A stretch of 64,000 nucleotides of DNA. Source: Triticum aestivum. Lineage: Eukaryota; Streptophyta; Magnoliopsida; Poales; Poaceae. Shown here in pieces: positions 21,577 to 32,619 of this stretch (its first letter is position 1; each line of letters begins with the position of its first letter). The position numbers were made by a program, and so were the translations under genes. Location: assembly GCF_018294505.1 (NCBI RefSeq), contig NC_057795.1:225607193-225671192 (forward strand), written 5' to 3'. The notes under the pieces are model-generated. The model had not been told where the DNA came from, ran no database searches, and saw nothing but the letters and a program-made list of their open reading frames with translations.

Positions 21577-23305
21577 TGTTGGAAATATGCCCTAGAGGCA
21601 ATAATAAAAGCATTATTATTATATTTCCTTGTTCATGATAATTGTCTTCTATTCATGCTATAATTGTATTATCCGGAAATCGTAATACATGTGTGAATAC
21701 ATAGACCACAATACGTCCCTGGTGAGCCTCTAGTTGACTAGCTCGTTGGTCAACAGATTGTCATGGTTTCCTGACTATGGACATTGGATGTCATTGACAA
21801 CAGGATCACATCATTAGGAGAATGATGTGATGGACAAGACCCAATCCTAAGCATAGCACAAGATCGTGTAGTTCGTTTTGCTAGAGTTTTTCAATGTCAA
21901 GTATCTCTTCCTTAGACCATGAGATCGTGTAACTCCCGGATACCGTAGGAGTGCTTTGGGTGTACCAAACGTCACAACGTAACTGGGTGACTATAAAGGT
22001 ACACTACAGGTATCTCCGAAAGTGTCTGTTGGGTTGACACGGATCGAGACTGGGATTTGTCACTCCGTATGACGGAGAGGTATCTCTGGGCCCACTCGGT
22101 AATGCATCATCATAATGAGCTCAAAGTGACCAAGTGTTTGGTCACGGGATCATGCATTGCGGTACGAGTAAAGTGACTTGCCGGTAACGAGACTGAACGA
22201 GGTATTGGGATACCGACGATCGAGTCTCGGGCATGTAACGTACCGATTGACAAAGGGAATAGTATACGGGGTTGCATGAATCCTCGACATCGTGGTTCAT
22301 CCGATGACTTCATCGAGGAGCATGTGGGAGCCAACATGGGTATCCAGATCCCGCTGTTGGTTATTGACCTGAGAGCCGTCTCGGTCATGTCTGCGTGTCT
22401 CCCGAACCCGTAGGGTCTACACACTTAAGGTTCGGTGACGCTAGGGTTATTAGGAAGACTTGTATGTGATTACCGAATGTTGTTCGGAGTCCCGGATGAG
22501 ATCCCGGACATCACGAGGAGTTCCAGAATGGTCCGGAGGTAAAGATTTATATATGGGAAGCTGTCACACGGACACCGGAAGGTTTCGGGGGCATATCGGT
22601 ATTGTACCGGGGCCACCGGAAGGGTTCTGGGGGTCCACCGGGAGGGGCCACCCCTCCCGGGGGGCCACATGGGCTGCATGGGGCAGGAGCCAGTCCCTGG
22701 AGGGCTGGGTGCCCCCCCCCCTTGGGCCCATGCGCCTAGGGTTGGGGGGGGAACCCTAGAGGGGGCGCCCCCCTTGCTTGGGGGGCAAGTCCCCCCTCCC
22801 TGGCCGCCGCCCCCCCTCTAGATACCATGTAGAGGGGCCGGCCCCCTTGCCCCTTCCCCTATAAATAGAGGGGTGAGGGGAGGGCTGAACACCCAAGCCA
22901 AGGCGCAGACCCTCCCCTCCCCAACACCTCTCCTCCTCCGTACGTGCTTGGCGAAGCCCTGTCGGAGTACTGCTGCACCAACAACACCATGCCGTCGTGC
23001 TGCCGTTGGAGCTGTCTTCCTCAACCTCTCCTACCTCCTTGCTGGATCAAGACGGAGGAGACTTCGCCTGTACCGTACGTGTGTTGAACGCGGAGGTGTT
23101 GTCCGTTCAGCACTTGGTCATCGGTGATCTGAATCACGGCGAGTACGACTCCATCATCACCATCCCCTTGAACGCTTCCGCACTCGATCTACAAGTGGTA
23201 TGTAGATGCAAACTCACTCCCTTGACTCGTTGCTTAGATGAACTCATAGATGGATCTTGGTGAAACCGTAGAAAAAATTTTAATTTTCTGCAACGTTCCC
23301 CAACA
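21577..23305 (+). repeat. Element E 5' LTR
   Basis: It spans 1729 bp, TGTTGG to CCCAACA. The 3' LTR is 1728 bp. A GC-rich segment (22600-22860) full of ccacc/ggtgg and cccgggg words precedes a TATA box. Transcription would begin downstream of it and the R region would follow. Confidence 0.95.
22859..22868 (+). promoter_or_regulatory. TATA box of element E 5' LTR
   Basis: The sequence ctataaatag follows a C-rich tract and precedes gaggggtgagggg. The same word is at 29899-29908 in the 3' LTR. This is the expected promoter position in BARE-type LTRs; the start site is not determined. Confidence 0.75.
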
Positions 23306-23306
23306 G

Positions 23307-23320
23307 TGGCATCATGAGCT
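23307..23320 (+). other. Element E primer binding site
   Basis: TGGCATCATGAGCT, one base after the 5' LTR, is a variant of the initiator-Met tRNA PBS used by BARE-type elements. Confidence 0.85.
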
Positions 23321-24605
23321 AGGTCTATGCGTAGTTCTCTATTGCACGAGTAGAACACAATTTTGTTGTGGGCGTAGATTTTGTCAACTTGCTTGCCGCT
23401 ACTAGTCTTATCTTGCTTCAGCGGTATTGTGGGATGAAGCGGCCCGGACCAACCTTACACGTACGCTTACGTGAGACCGGTTCCACCGACTAACATGCAC
23501 TAGTTGCATAAGGTGGCTGGCGGGTGTCTGTCTCTCCCACTTTAGTTGAAGCGGATTTGATGAAAAGGGTCCTTATGAAGGGTAAATAGAAGTTGACAAG
23601 ATCACATTGTGGTTATTCGTAGGTAAGAAAACGTTCTTGCTAGAACCCAATTGCAGCCACGTAAAAGATGCAACAACAATTAGAGGACGTCTAACTTGTT
23701 TTTGCAGCAATTGTCATGTGATGTGATATGGCCAGAAGTTGTGATGAATGATGAATGATATATTGTGATGTATGAGATCATGTTCTTGTAATAGGAATCA
23801 CGACTTGCATGTCGATGAGTATGACAACCGGCAGGAGCCATAGGAGTTGTCTTTATTTTTTGTATGACCTACGTGTCATTGAAGAACGCCATGTAAATTA
23901 CTTTACTTTATTGCTAAACGCGTTAGCCATAGAAGTAGAAGTAGTCGTTGGCGTGACAACTTCATGAAGACACGATGATGGAGATCATGATGATGGAGAT
24001 CATGGTGTCATGCCGGTGACGAAGATGATCATGGAGCCCCGAAGATGGAGATCGAAGGAGCTATATGATATTGGCCATATCATGTCACTATTATATAATT
24101 GCATGTGATGTTTATTATGTTTATGCATCTTGTTTACTTAGAACGACAGTAGTAAATAAGATGATCCCTTACAAAATTTCAAGAAGTGTTCTCCCCTAAC
24201 TGTGCACCGTTGCTAAAGTTCGTCGTTTCGAAGCACCACGTGATGATCGGGTGTGATAGATCCTTACGTTCACATACAACGGGTGTAAGACAGTTTTACA
24301 CATGCAAAACACTTAGGGTTAACTTGACGAGCCTAGCATGTATAGACATGGCCTCGGAACACGGAGACCGAAAGGTCGAACACGAGTCGTATGGAAGATA
24401 CGATCAACATGAGAATGTTCACCGACGATGACTAGTCCGTCTCACGTGATGATCGGACGGCCTAGTCGACTCGGATCGTGTAACACTTAGATGACTAGAG
24501 GGATGTCTAATCTGAGTGGGAGTTCATTAAAATAATTTGATTAGATGAACTTAATTATCATGAACTTAGTCTAAAACTTTTTGCATAATATGTCTTGTAG
24601 ATCAA
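23321..24605 (+). other. Element E untranslated leader
   Basis: The long leader has no long frame. It contains tandem 'gatgatggagatcatg'-like words around 23980-24050. The leader runs to the gag ATG at 24606. BARE-type elements have a leader of similar kind. Confidence 0.75.
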
Positions 24606-25961
24606 ATGGCCAACGCTCATGTCAACATGAACTTCAACGCGTTCCTAGAGAAAACCAAGCTGAAAGATGATGGCAGCAACTATACAGACTGGGTCCGGAA
24701 CCTGAGGATCATCCTCATAGCTGCCAGGAAACAATATGTCCTAGAAGGACCGCTAGGTGACGCTCCCGTCCCAGAGAACCAAGACATTATGAATGCTTGG
24801 CAGTCTCGTGCTGATGATTACTCCCTCGTTCAGTGTGGCATGCTTTACAGCTTAGAACCGGGGCTCCAAAAGCATTTTGAGCAACACGGAGCATATGAGA
24901 TGTTCAAGGAGCTGAAACTAGTTTTCCAAGCTCATGCCCGGGTCGAGAGATATGAAGTCTCCGACAAGTTCTATAGTTGTAAGATGGAAGAAAATAGTTC
25001 TGTCAGTGTGCACATACTCAAAATGTCTGGGTTGCACAACCGCCTGTCCCAGCTGGACATTAACCTCCCGGATGAGGCGGTCATTGACAGAATCCTTCAG
25101 TCGCTCCCACCAAGCTACAAGAGCTTTGTGCTGAACTACAATATGCAGGGGATGGTGAAGACCATTCCTGAAGTATTTTCAATGCTGAAGTCAGCAAAGG
25201 TTGAAATCAAGAAAGAACATCAAGTGTTGATGGTCAATAAGACCACTAAGTTCAAGAAGGGCAAGGGTAAGAAGAACTTCAAGAAGGACGGCAAAGATGT
25301 TGCCGCACCCGGTAAGCCAGTTGCCGGGAAGAAGTCAAAGAATGGACCCAAGCCTGAGACTGAGTGCTTTTATTGCAAGGGGAAGGGTCACTGGAAGCGG
25401 AACTGCCCCAAATACTTAGCGGATAAGAAGGCTGGCAACACCAAAGGTATATTTGATATACATGTAATTGATGTGTACCTTACCAGTACTCGTAGTAACT
25501 CCTGGGTATTTGATACCGGTGCCGTTCCTCATATTTGTAACTCACAGCAAGAGCTGCGGAATAAGCGGAGACTGGCGAAGGACGAGGTGACGATGCGCGT
25601 CGGGAATGGTTCCAGGGTCGATGTGATCGCCGTCGGCATGCTACCTCTACATTTACCTACGAGATTAGTTTTGAACATTAATAATTGTTATTTGATGCCA
25701 AGTTTGAGCATGAACATTGTATCTGGATCTCGTTTAATACGAGATGGCTACTCATTTAAATCCGAGAATAATGGTTGTTCTATTTATATGAGAGATATGT
25801 TTTATGGTCATGCCCCGATGGTCAATGGTTTATTCTTAATGAATCTCGAGCGTAATGTTACACATATTCATAGCGTGAATACCAAAAGATGTAAAGTTGA
25901 TAATGATACTCCCACTACTTGTGGCACTGCTGCCTTGGTCACATTGGTGTCAAGTGCATGA
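24606..25961 (+). pseudogene. Element E gag and protease
   Basis: A 451-codon frame starts at ATG 24606. Gag blocks include GSNYTDWVRNLRIILIAARK near residue 25 and GLHNRLSQLDINLPDEAVID near 140. A basic Lys-rich stretch precedes the zinc knuckle CFYCKGKGHWKRNC (residues ~254-267), which has all of CX2CX4HX4C. The protease has WVFDTGAVPHICNS (Asp at residue 303), an intact DTG. A frameshift near 25915 then truncates the frame inside the integrase zinc region, ending in an off-frame tail. Gag would build the virus-like particle and protease would cleave the polyprotein. This part alone looks able to make a gag-protease product. Confidence 0.9.
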
Positions 25962-26845
25962 AGAAGCTCCATGCTAATGGACTTTTGGAGTCTCTGGATT
26001 ATGAATCATTTGACACATGCGAACCATGCCTCATGGGCAAGATGACCAAGACTCCGTTCTCCGGAACAATGGAGCGAGCGACCAACTTGTTGGAAATCAT
26101 ACATACCGATATGTGCGGTCCAATGAGCGTTGAGGCTCGCGGAGGATATTGTTATGTTCTCACTCTCACTGATGACTTGAGTAGATATGGGTATGTCTAC
26201 TTAATGAAACACAAGTCTGAGACTTTTGAAAAGTTCAAGGAATTTCAGAATGAGGTAGAGAATCAACGTGACCGAAAGATAAAATTCTTATGATCGGATC
26301 GTGGAGGAGAATATTTAAGTCACGAATTTGGTACACACTTAAGAAAATGTGGAATCGTTTCACAACTCACGCCACCTGGAACACCTCAGCAAAACGGTGT
26401 GTCCGAACGTCATAATCGCACTCTATTGGATATGGTGCGATCTATGATGTCTCTTACCGATTTACCGCTATCATTTTGGGGATACGCTCTAGAGACAGCT
26501 ACATTCACTTTAAATAGGGCACTGTCTAAATCCGTTGAGACGATACCGTATGAATTATGGTTTGGGAAGAAACCTAAGCTGTCATTTCTAAAAGTTTGGG
26601 GATGCGATGCTTATGTCAAGAAACTTCAACCTGAAAAGCTCGAACCCAAGTCGGAAAAATACGTCTTCATAGGATACCCTAAAGAAACCATTGGGTATAC
26701 CTTCTACTTAAGATCCGAGGGAAAGATCTTTGTTGCCAAGAACGGATCCTTTCTGGAAAAAGAGTTTCTCTCGAAAGAAGTAAGTGGGAGGAAAGTAGAA
26801 CTCGATGAAGTACTACCTCTTGAACGGGAAAGTAGTGCAGCTTAG
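25919..26845 (+). pseudogene. Element E integrase
   Basis: After the frameshift the frame reads WHCCLGHIGVKCMKKLHA and CEPCLMGK, the H-H-C-C zinc region, then IHTDMCGPMSVEARGGYCYV with the first catalytic Asp. A TGA at 26291-26293 (where an Arg of the FLRSDRGGEY block is expected) stops the frame. The segment between it and 26399 still encodes SDRGGEYLSHEF, and 26399 onward encodes SERHNRTLLDMVRSMM, the catalytic Glu lying in the E of SERHN. The part up to 26845 covers the C-terminal SGRKVELDEVLPLE region and ends in TAG at 26843-26845. Each stop fits one C-to-T change from CGA or CAG. Confidence 0.88.
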
Positions 26846-26857
26846 GAAAATGTTCCT

Positions 26858-27298
26858 GTGATGCCTACACCAACTGAAGAGGAAAATAATGATGATGATC
26901 AAGGTACTTCGGATCAAGTTGCTACTGAACTTCGTAGGTCCACAAGGACACGTTCCGCACCAGAGTGGTACGGCAACCCTGTCCTGGAAATCATGTTGTT
27001 AGACAACGGTGAACCTTCGAACTATGAAGAAGCGATGGCGGGCCCAGATTCCAACAAATGGCTAGAAGCCATGAAATCCGAGATAGAATCCATGTATGAA
27101 AACAAAGTATGGACTTTGACTGACTTGCCCGATAATCGGCGAGCGATAGAAAACAAATGGATCTTTAAGAAGAAGACGGACGCGGATGGTAATGTCACCA
27201 TCTATAAAGCTCAACTTGTCACTAAGGGTTATCGGCAAGTTAAAGGGATTGACTGCGATGAGACTTTCTCTCCCTTAGCGAAGCTTAAGTCCATCTGA
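26858..27298 (+). pseudogene. Element E integrase/RT linker and start of RT
   Basis: The 146-codon fragment starts with an acidic Glu/Asp/Asn-rich linker, then SNYEEAMAGPDSNKWLEAMKSE, YENKVWTLTDLP, RRAIENKWIFKKKTDADG and VTKGYRQVKGIDCDETFSPLAKLKSI, the standard RT N-terminus of Angela-type copia elements. TGA at 27296-27298 stands where Arg is expected (one C-to-T from CGA). It is in the same frame as the pieces on each side, so this is a pure nonsense break. Confidence 0.88.
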
Positions 27299-27301
27299 AT
27301 C

Positions 27302-28531
27302 ATGTTAGCAATTGCCGCATACTATGATTATGAGATATGGCAGATGGACGTCAAGACGGCATTCCTTAACGGGCATCTTAAGGAAGAACTGTATATGATG
27401 CAGCCGGAGGGTTTTGTCGATCCTAAGAATGCTAACAAAGTATGCAAGCTCCAGCGATCCATTTATGGGCTGGTGCAAGCATCTCGTAGTTGGAACATTT
27501 GCTTTGATGGAATGATCAAAGCGTTTGGGTTTATGCAGACTTATGGAGAAGCCTGTGTTTACAAGAAAGTGAGTGGGAGCTCTGTAGCATTTCTCATATT
27601 ATATGTAGATGACATACTTTTGATGGGAAATGATATAGAATTCTTGGACAGCATTAAGGCCTTCTTGAATAAGTGTTTTTCAATGAAGGACCTTGGAGAA
27701 GCTGCTTATATATTAGGTATCAAGATCTATAGAGATAGATCAAGACGCCTCATAGGTCTTTCACAAAGCACATACCTTGATAAGATTTTGAAGAAGTTCA
27801 AATTGGATCAGTCCAAGAAGGGGTTCTTGCCTGTATTGCAAGGTGTGAGATTGAGCTCGGCTCAATGCCCGACCACGGCAAAAGATAAAGAAGAGATGAG
27901 CGTCATCCCCTATGCCTCAGCCATAGGATCTATTATGTATGCCATGCTGTGTACCAGACCTGATGTAAACCTTGCCGTAAGTTTGGTAGGAAGGTACCAA
28001 AGTAATCCCGGCAAGGAACACTGGACAGCGGTCAAGAATATCCTAAAGTACCTGAAAAGGACGAAGGACATGTTTCTCGTTTATGGAGGTGACGAAGAGC
28101 CCGTCGTAAAGGGTTACGTCGATGCTAGCTTCGACACAGATCTGGATGACTCTAAGTCACAAACCAGATACGTGTATATGTTGAATGGTGGAGCAGTAAG
28201 CTGGTGCAGCTGCAAGCAGAGCGTCGTGGCGGGATCTACATGTGAAGTGGAGTACATGGCAGCCTCGGAGGCAGCACATGAAGAAATTTGGGTGAAGGAG
28301 TTCATCACCGACCTAGGAGTCATACCCAATGCGTCGGGGCCGATCAAACTCTTCTGTGACAACACTGGAGCTATTGCCCTTGCCAAGGAGCCCAGGTTTC
28401 ACAAGAAGACCAGGCACATCAAGCGTTGTTTCAACTCCATCTGTGAAAATGTTCAAGATGGAGACATAGATATTTGCAAAGTACATGCAGATCTGAATGT
28501 CGCAGATCCGTTGACTAAACCTCTCTCGTGA
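27302..28531 (+). pseudogene. Element E reverse transcriptase and RNase H
   Basis: A 409-codon open frame. RT blocks: YEIWQMDVKTAFLNG (first Asp), MMQPEGFVDP, LQRSIYGLVQASRSWN, LILYVDDILLMGND (YVDD at 27602-27613), FSMKDLGEAAYILGIKIYRD and LCTRPDVNLAVS. RNase H begins around residue 255 with KYLKRTKDMFLVYGGDEE, VKGYVDASFDTD (catalytic Asp), NGGAVSWCSCKQSVVAGST, EVEYMAASEAA (Glu kept), LFCDNTGAIALAKEPRFH and KTRHIKRCF near the end. All motifs are present, so this fragment would be enzymatically complete if it could be translated. It stops 87 bp before the 3' LTR. Confidence 0.9.
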
Positions 28532-28597
28532 GCAAAACATGATCAACACCATAACTCTATGGGTGTTCGATTCATCACAATGTAACTAGATTATTGA

Positions 28598-28617
28598 CTC
28601 TAGTGCAAGTGGGAGAC
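28598..28617 (+). other. Element E polypurine tract
   Basis: CTCTAGTGCAAGTGGGAGAC directly before the 3' LTR. The GTGGGAGA core is the plus-strand primer site in this lineage. Confidence 0.8.
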
Positions 28618-30345
28618 TGTTGGAAATATGCCCTAGAGGCAATAATAAAAGCATTATTATTATATTTCCTTGTTCATGATAATTGTCTTTTATTCATGCT
28701 ATAATTGTATTATCCGGAAATCGTAATACATGTGTGAATACATAGACCACAATACGTCCCTGGTGAGCCTCTAGTTGACTAGCTCGTTGGTCAACAGATA
28801 GTCATGGTTTCCTGACTATGGACATTGGATGTCATTGACAACAGGATCACATCATTAGGAGAATGATCTGATGGACAAGACCCAATCCTAAGCATAGCAC
28901 AAGATCGTGTAGTTTTTTTTGCTAGAGTTTTTCAATGTCAAGTATCTCTTCCTTAGACCATGAGATCGTGTAACTCCCGGATACCGTAGGAGTGCTTTGG
29001 GTGTACCAAACGTCACAACGTAACTGGGTAACTATAAAGGTACACTACAGGTATATCTGAAAGTGTCTGTTGGGTTGACACGGATCGAGACTGGGATTTG
29101 TCACTCCGTATGATGGAGAGGTATCTCTGGGCCCACTCGGTAATGCATCATCATAATGAGCTCAAAGTGACCAAGTGTTTGGTCACAGTATCATGCATTG
29201 CGGTACGAGTAAAGTGACTTGCCGGTAACGAGACTGAACAAGGTATTGGGATACCGACGATCGAGTCTCGGGCATGTAACGTACCGATTGACAAAGGGAA
29301 TAGTATACGGGGTTGCTTGAATCCTCGACATCGTGGTTCATCCGATGACTTTATCGAGGAGCATGGGGGAGCCAACATGGGTATCCAGATCCCGCTGTTG
29401 GTTATTGACCTGAGAGCCATCTCGGTCATGTCTGTGTGTCTCCCGAACCCGTAGGGTCTACACACTTAAGGTTCGGTGACGCTAGGGTTATTAGGAAGAC
29501 TTGTATGTGATTACTGAATGTTGTTCGGAGTCCCGAATGAGATCCCGGACGTCACGAGGAGTCCCGGAATGGTCCGGAGGTAAAGATTTATATATGGGAA
29601 GCTGTCATACGGACACCGGAAGGTTTCGGGGGCATATCGGTATTGTACCGGGGCCACCGGAAGGGTTCGGGGGGTCCACCGGGAGGGGCCACCCCTCCCG
29701 GGGGGCCACATGGGCTGCGTGGGGTAGGAGCCAGCCCCTGGAGGGCTGGGCGCGCCCCCCCTTGGGCCCATGCGCCTAGAGTTGGGGGGGAACCCTAGAG
29801 GGGGCGCCCCCCTTGCTTGGGGGGCAAGTCCCCCCTCCCTGGGCGCCGCCCCCGCTCTAGATCCCATCTAGAGGGGCCGGCCCCCCTTGCCCCTTCCCCT
29901 ATAAATAGAGGGGTGAGGGGAGGGCTGAACACCCAAGCCAAGGCGCAGCCCCTCCCCTCCCCAACACCTCTCCTCCTCCGTACGTGCTTGGCGAAGCCCT
30001 GTCGGAGTACTACTGCACCAACAACACTACGCTGTCGTGCTGCCGTTGGAGCTGTCTTCCTCAACCTCTCCTTCCTCCTTGCTGGATCAAGATGGAGGAG
30101 ATGTCGCCCGTACAGTACGTGTGTTGAACGTGGAGGTTTTGTCCGTTCAGCACTTGGTGATCGGTGATCTGAATCACGGCGAGTACGACTCCATCATCAC
30201 CATCCCCTTGAACGCTTCCGCACTCGATCTACAAGTGGTATGTAGATGCAAACTCACTCCCTTGACTCATTGCTTAGATGAACTCATAGATGGATCTTGG
30301 TGAAACCGTAGAAAAAAATTTAATTTTCTGCAACGTTCCCCAACA
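28618..30345 (+). repeat. Element E 3' LTR
   Basis: It spans 1728 bp, TGTTGG to CCCAACA, nearly identical to the 5' LTR; many of the differences I can see are C/T or G/A. TATA at 29899-29908. Confidence 0.95.
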
Positions 30346-30738
30346 GAACGTATGTTGTACAAGAGACTCACAGATTACATATCGCTGCGTCTCATAGTTG
30401 GGTCTGTCCAACTCGGACCTTATCTCGACTCGGATTCGACTAAGTCAAATCCGACCAGATCCTTTCGAGTCCATATTATCCGGTTAGCATCCAATGCTCC
30501 ATGGCTAGTGAGACCGAGCCATCCACCGTGTCATATGCTAGTCTAGTTCGACGTGTGCCCACACGTCACTTGCGATTAGGGACAATTTAGGATGTATCAT
30601 AGAACACAAGATCTCACAGACAAGTCACGTACTTGACTACAAGTATCATTGATTACATCCAAGGACTATCTTTACTCATAAACACATAGGAAATATCATC
30701 ATACATGATTGCCTCTAGGGCATGTCTCCAACAAGATA

Positions 30739-31589
30739 ATCTTTTTGGCATTTGATCAATAAAAGGCAAACGATAATGATCTTTTCTAGTTGCTTTTTTT
30801 AATTTTCTTAAATCAATTACCATTCTATAGCCGGTGACAATTCTTTGTGAATAAGTTCATTCTTATCATTAGGAACAACAGTAATACCTCCCTTCTTATG
30901 GACATGATGAACAGGACTTTCCCATCTACTTTCAGCTATAGGATAGATTATACGTGCTTCCAAAAGTTTCAGTATTTCTGTTCTTACCACTTCTTTCATC
31001 TTCGGATTTAACCGACGTTGGTGGTCAACAACGGGTTTAGCATCAGGTTCCATATTAATCTTGTGTTGACATAGAGCGGGACTAATGCCCTTAAGATCAT
31101 CAAGAGTATATCCAATAGCAGCTCGGTGCTTCCTTAGAACTTTCAATAATCTTTTATCTTCATGTTCTGAAAGGTAGCACAAATAATAATAGGATATACC
31201 TTTTTCTCATCAAGATAAGCATATTTCAACATGGCTGGCAATTGTTTAAATTCAAACACAGGATCACCTTTAGGTGGAGGTGGACCTCCTAGAGTTTCAA
31301 TGGGAAGATTGTGTTCAAACAAGATTCTATTAATTTCATTTCTTTCATGCATATGCAAATCATTTTCATGGTCTAGCAAATATTGTTCTGAAGGATCAGT
31401 AGGAGGTATAGCAATAGAAGCAAGACCAATAATCTCATCCTTACTAGGCAAATCTTTCTTATGCGGTTTTCTACTAAACTTAGACACATTTAACTCATGA
31501 GATTCATCACCAAAGCTAACACCGACAGTTTGTTTCTCACAATCTATTTTAGCATTAATGGTGTTCAAGAAAGGTCTACCAAAGATAAT
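30739..31589 (-). pseudogene. Element A protease end and reverse transcriptase, N-terminal half
   Basis: Minus strand from 31589: PIIFGRPFLNTINAKIDCEKQ, the end of protease, then the linker with GDESHE and FSRKPHKK, KDEIIGLASIAIPP, GGPPPPKGDPVFEFKQLP and KYAYLDEKKVYPI. The RT proper starts in 30817-31182 with LSEHEDKRLLKVLRKHRAAIGYTLDDLKG, HKINMEPDAKPVVDHQRRLNP, and VHKKGGITVVPNDKNEL. A frameshift near 30855 moves the next blocks (QRIVTGYRMVIDL, DHYRLPFIDQMPKRLS) to another frame, which then continues at 5221 across element C. The start at 31670 belongs to element F and is not A's. Confidence 0.85.
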
Positions 31590-31594
31590 GGGAC

Positions 31595-32065
31595 GGTCGG
31601 TGTCAAAACCGGCGGATCTCGGGTAGGGGGTCCCGAACTGTGCGTCTAGGCGGATGGTAACAGGAGACAAGGGACACGATGTTTTACCCAGGTTCGGGCC
31701 CTCTTGATGGAGGTAAAACCCTACGTTCTGCTTGATTAATATTGATGATGTGTGTTACAAGAGTAGATCTACCACGAGATCAAGGAGGCTAAACCCTAGA
31801 AGCTAGCCTATGGTATGATTGTTGTTCGTCCTATGGACTAAAGCCATCCGGTTTATATAGACACCGGAGAGGGCTAGGGTTACACAGAGTCAGTTACAAT
31901 GGTAGGAGATCTACATATCCGTATCGCCAAGCTTGCCTTCCACGCCAAGGAAAGTCCCATCCGGACATGGGATGAAGTCTTCAATCTTGTATCTTCATAG
32001 TCTTGGAGTCCGGCCGATCACGATAGTTCGGCTATCCGGACACCCCCTAGTCCGGAACTCCCTCA
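31595..32065 (-). repeat. Element F 3' LTR
   Basis: On the minus strand it runs TGAGGGAGTTCCGG to ACACCGACC (terminal CA changed to CC on this copy; the other copy ends CGACA). TATA-like tctatataaa is on the minus strand near 31853-31862. It holds CCTGGGTAAAAC and GGTTTTACC, an inverted-repeat-like pair at about 31680-31725. Next to it on the internal side (32066-32080) is the purine-rich AGGGGCTAC, minus strand, the likely PPT. Confidence 0.9.
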
Positions 32066-32498
32066 GTAGCCCCTGAACCATGCTTCAATGACGACGAGTC
32101 CGGCGTGCATGTTGTCTTCGGCATTTCAAGGCGGGTTCTTCCTCCGAATAATTTATAGAAGATTGTGAATACCAGGATAGTGTGCGGCTCTGCAAAAATA
32201 AATTCCACGTACCACCGCAGAGAGAATAATATTACACAAGTTCAATCTGCTAACATATTTTGTGGCGTGATGCCACACCATTACCAAGCCTTTACTCAAA
32301 TTGTTTTTATTGTTCCACCTCAGCGTGTTTAGCGAAGCGGTTTCCTTGGCACGTCTTGTCGAAGTAGAGATCATGTTCCCCTTATTCCAGGATTCCCATC
32401 AATACGGACGTGGGTAACCCAACCGCGCCATTGATTGCGGCGCTTGGGAGATAAGCGAGTTTTATCAGGCCGGTGGGGACGCATGTTTGTGTCCGCCC

Positions 32499-32506
32499 AT
32501 ATAAGG
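32499..32506 (+). promoter_or_regulatory. Candidate TATA box of the antisense gene in element F
   Basis: The word catataag at about 32498-32505 lies ~120 bp upstream of the ATG at 32620, on the plus strand. It is the only clear TATA-like word between the LTR and the start. Position fits a promoter for the antisense gene; this is inference. Confidence 0.45.
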
Positions 32507-32619
32507 GGATAAAGGTCCAACCCTTTTACCTACGCCTTCTTCCTCCTTGGCTTATCCAATTCCGCGAACTCGAGCTCCAGCGCCCAAGTCCGCACTTCTC
32601 ACCTCAACCTTCTCCAACT

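Larger units (their letters stand above)
21577..30345 (+). mobile_element. Element E: Angela/WIS/BARE-1-type Ty1/copia retrotransposon
   Basis: It is structurally complete at 8769 bp: 5' LTR, PBS, leader, gag-protease-integrase-RT-RNase H, PPT and 3' LTR, with target duplication gaaca/gaacg. The LTR start TGTTGGAAATATGCCC, the tRNA-iMet-like PBS and the GTGGGAGAC purine tract are those of the Triticeae Angela/WIS/BARE-1 group. The two LTRs differ by what looks like a few percent, so insertion is fairly recent, yet the ORF has one frameshift and three stops. Confidence 0.95.
5227..30733 (-). mobile_element. Element C: degraded Ty1/copia retrotransposon carrying D and E
   Basis: LTRs are at 5227-6619 and 20546-30733 (the latter split by E). 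Both ends carry the 5-bp duplication agata (5222-5226 and 30734-30738), and removing C rejoins A's RT. On the minus strand the order is PBS, leader (holding D), gag, protease, integrase, RT and RNase H, which is copia order. Without D and E it is about 8.0 kb. The polyprotein changes frame many times. RT and RNase H motifs are close to those of Angela-type elements, but the LTR is a different sequence. Confidence 0.9.
20546..30733 (-). repeat. Element C 5' LTR, split by element E
   Basis: The LTR parts are 20546-21576 and 30351-30733; together with the single target copy they give about 1414 bp. The TATA-like cctataaat sits on the minus strand near 20938-20947. The duplicated target of E, gaaca/gaacg, lies at 21572-21576 and 30346-30350, and the unbroken partner LTR reads gaacg at that position. 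Confidence 0.88.

Noticed and set aside
22460..23024. Frames in the GC-rich part of the E LTR (also 29501-30064)
   Set aside because: Low-complexity Gly/Pro/Arg translations of GC-rich LTR DNA, present in both LTRs and on both strands.
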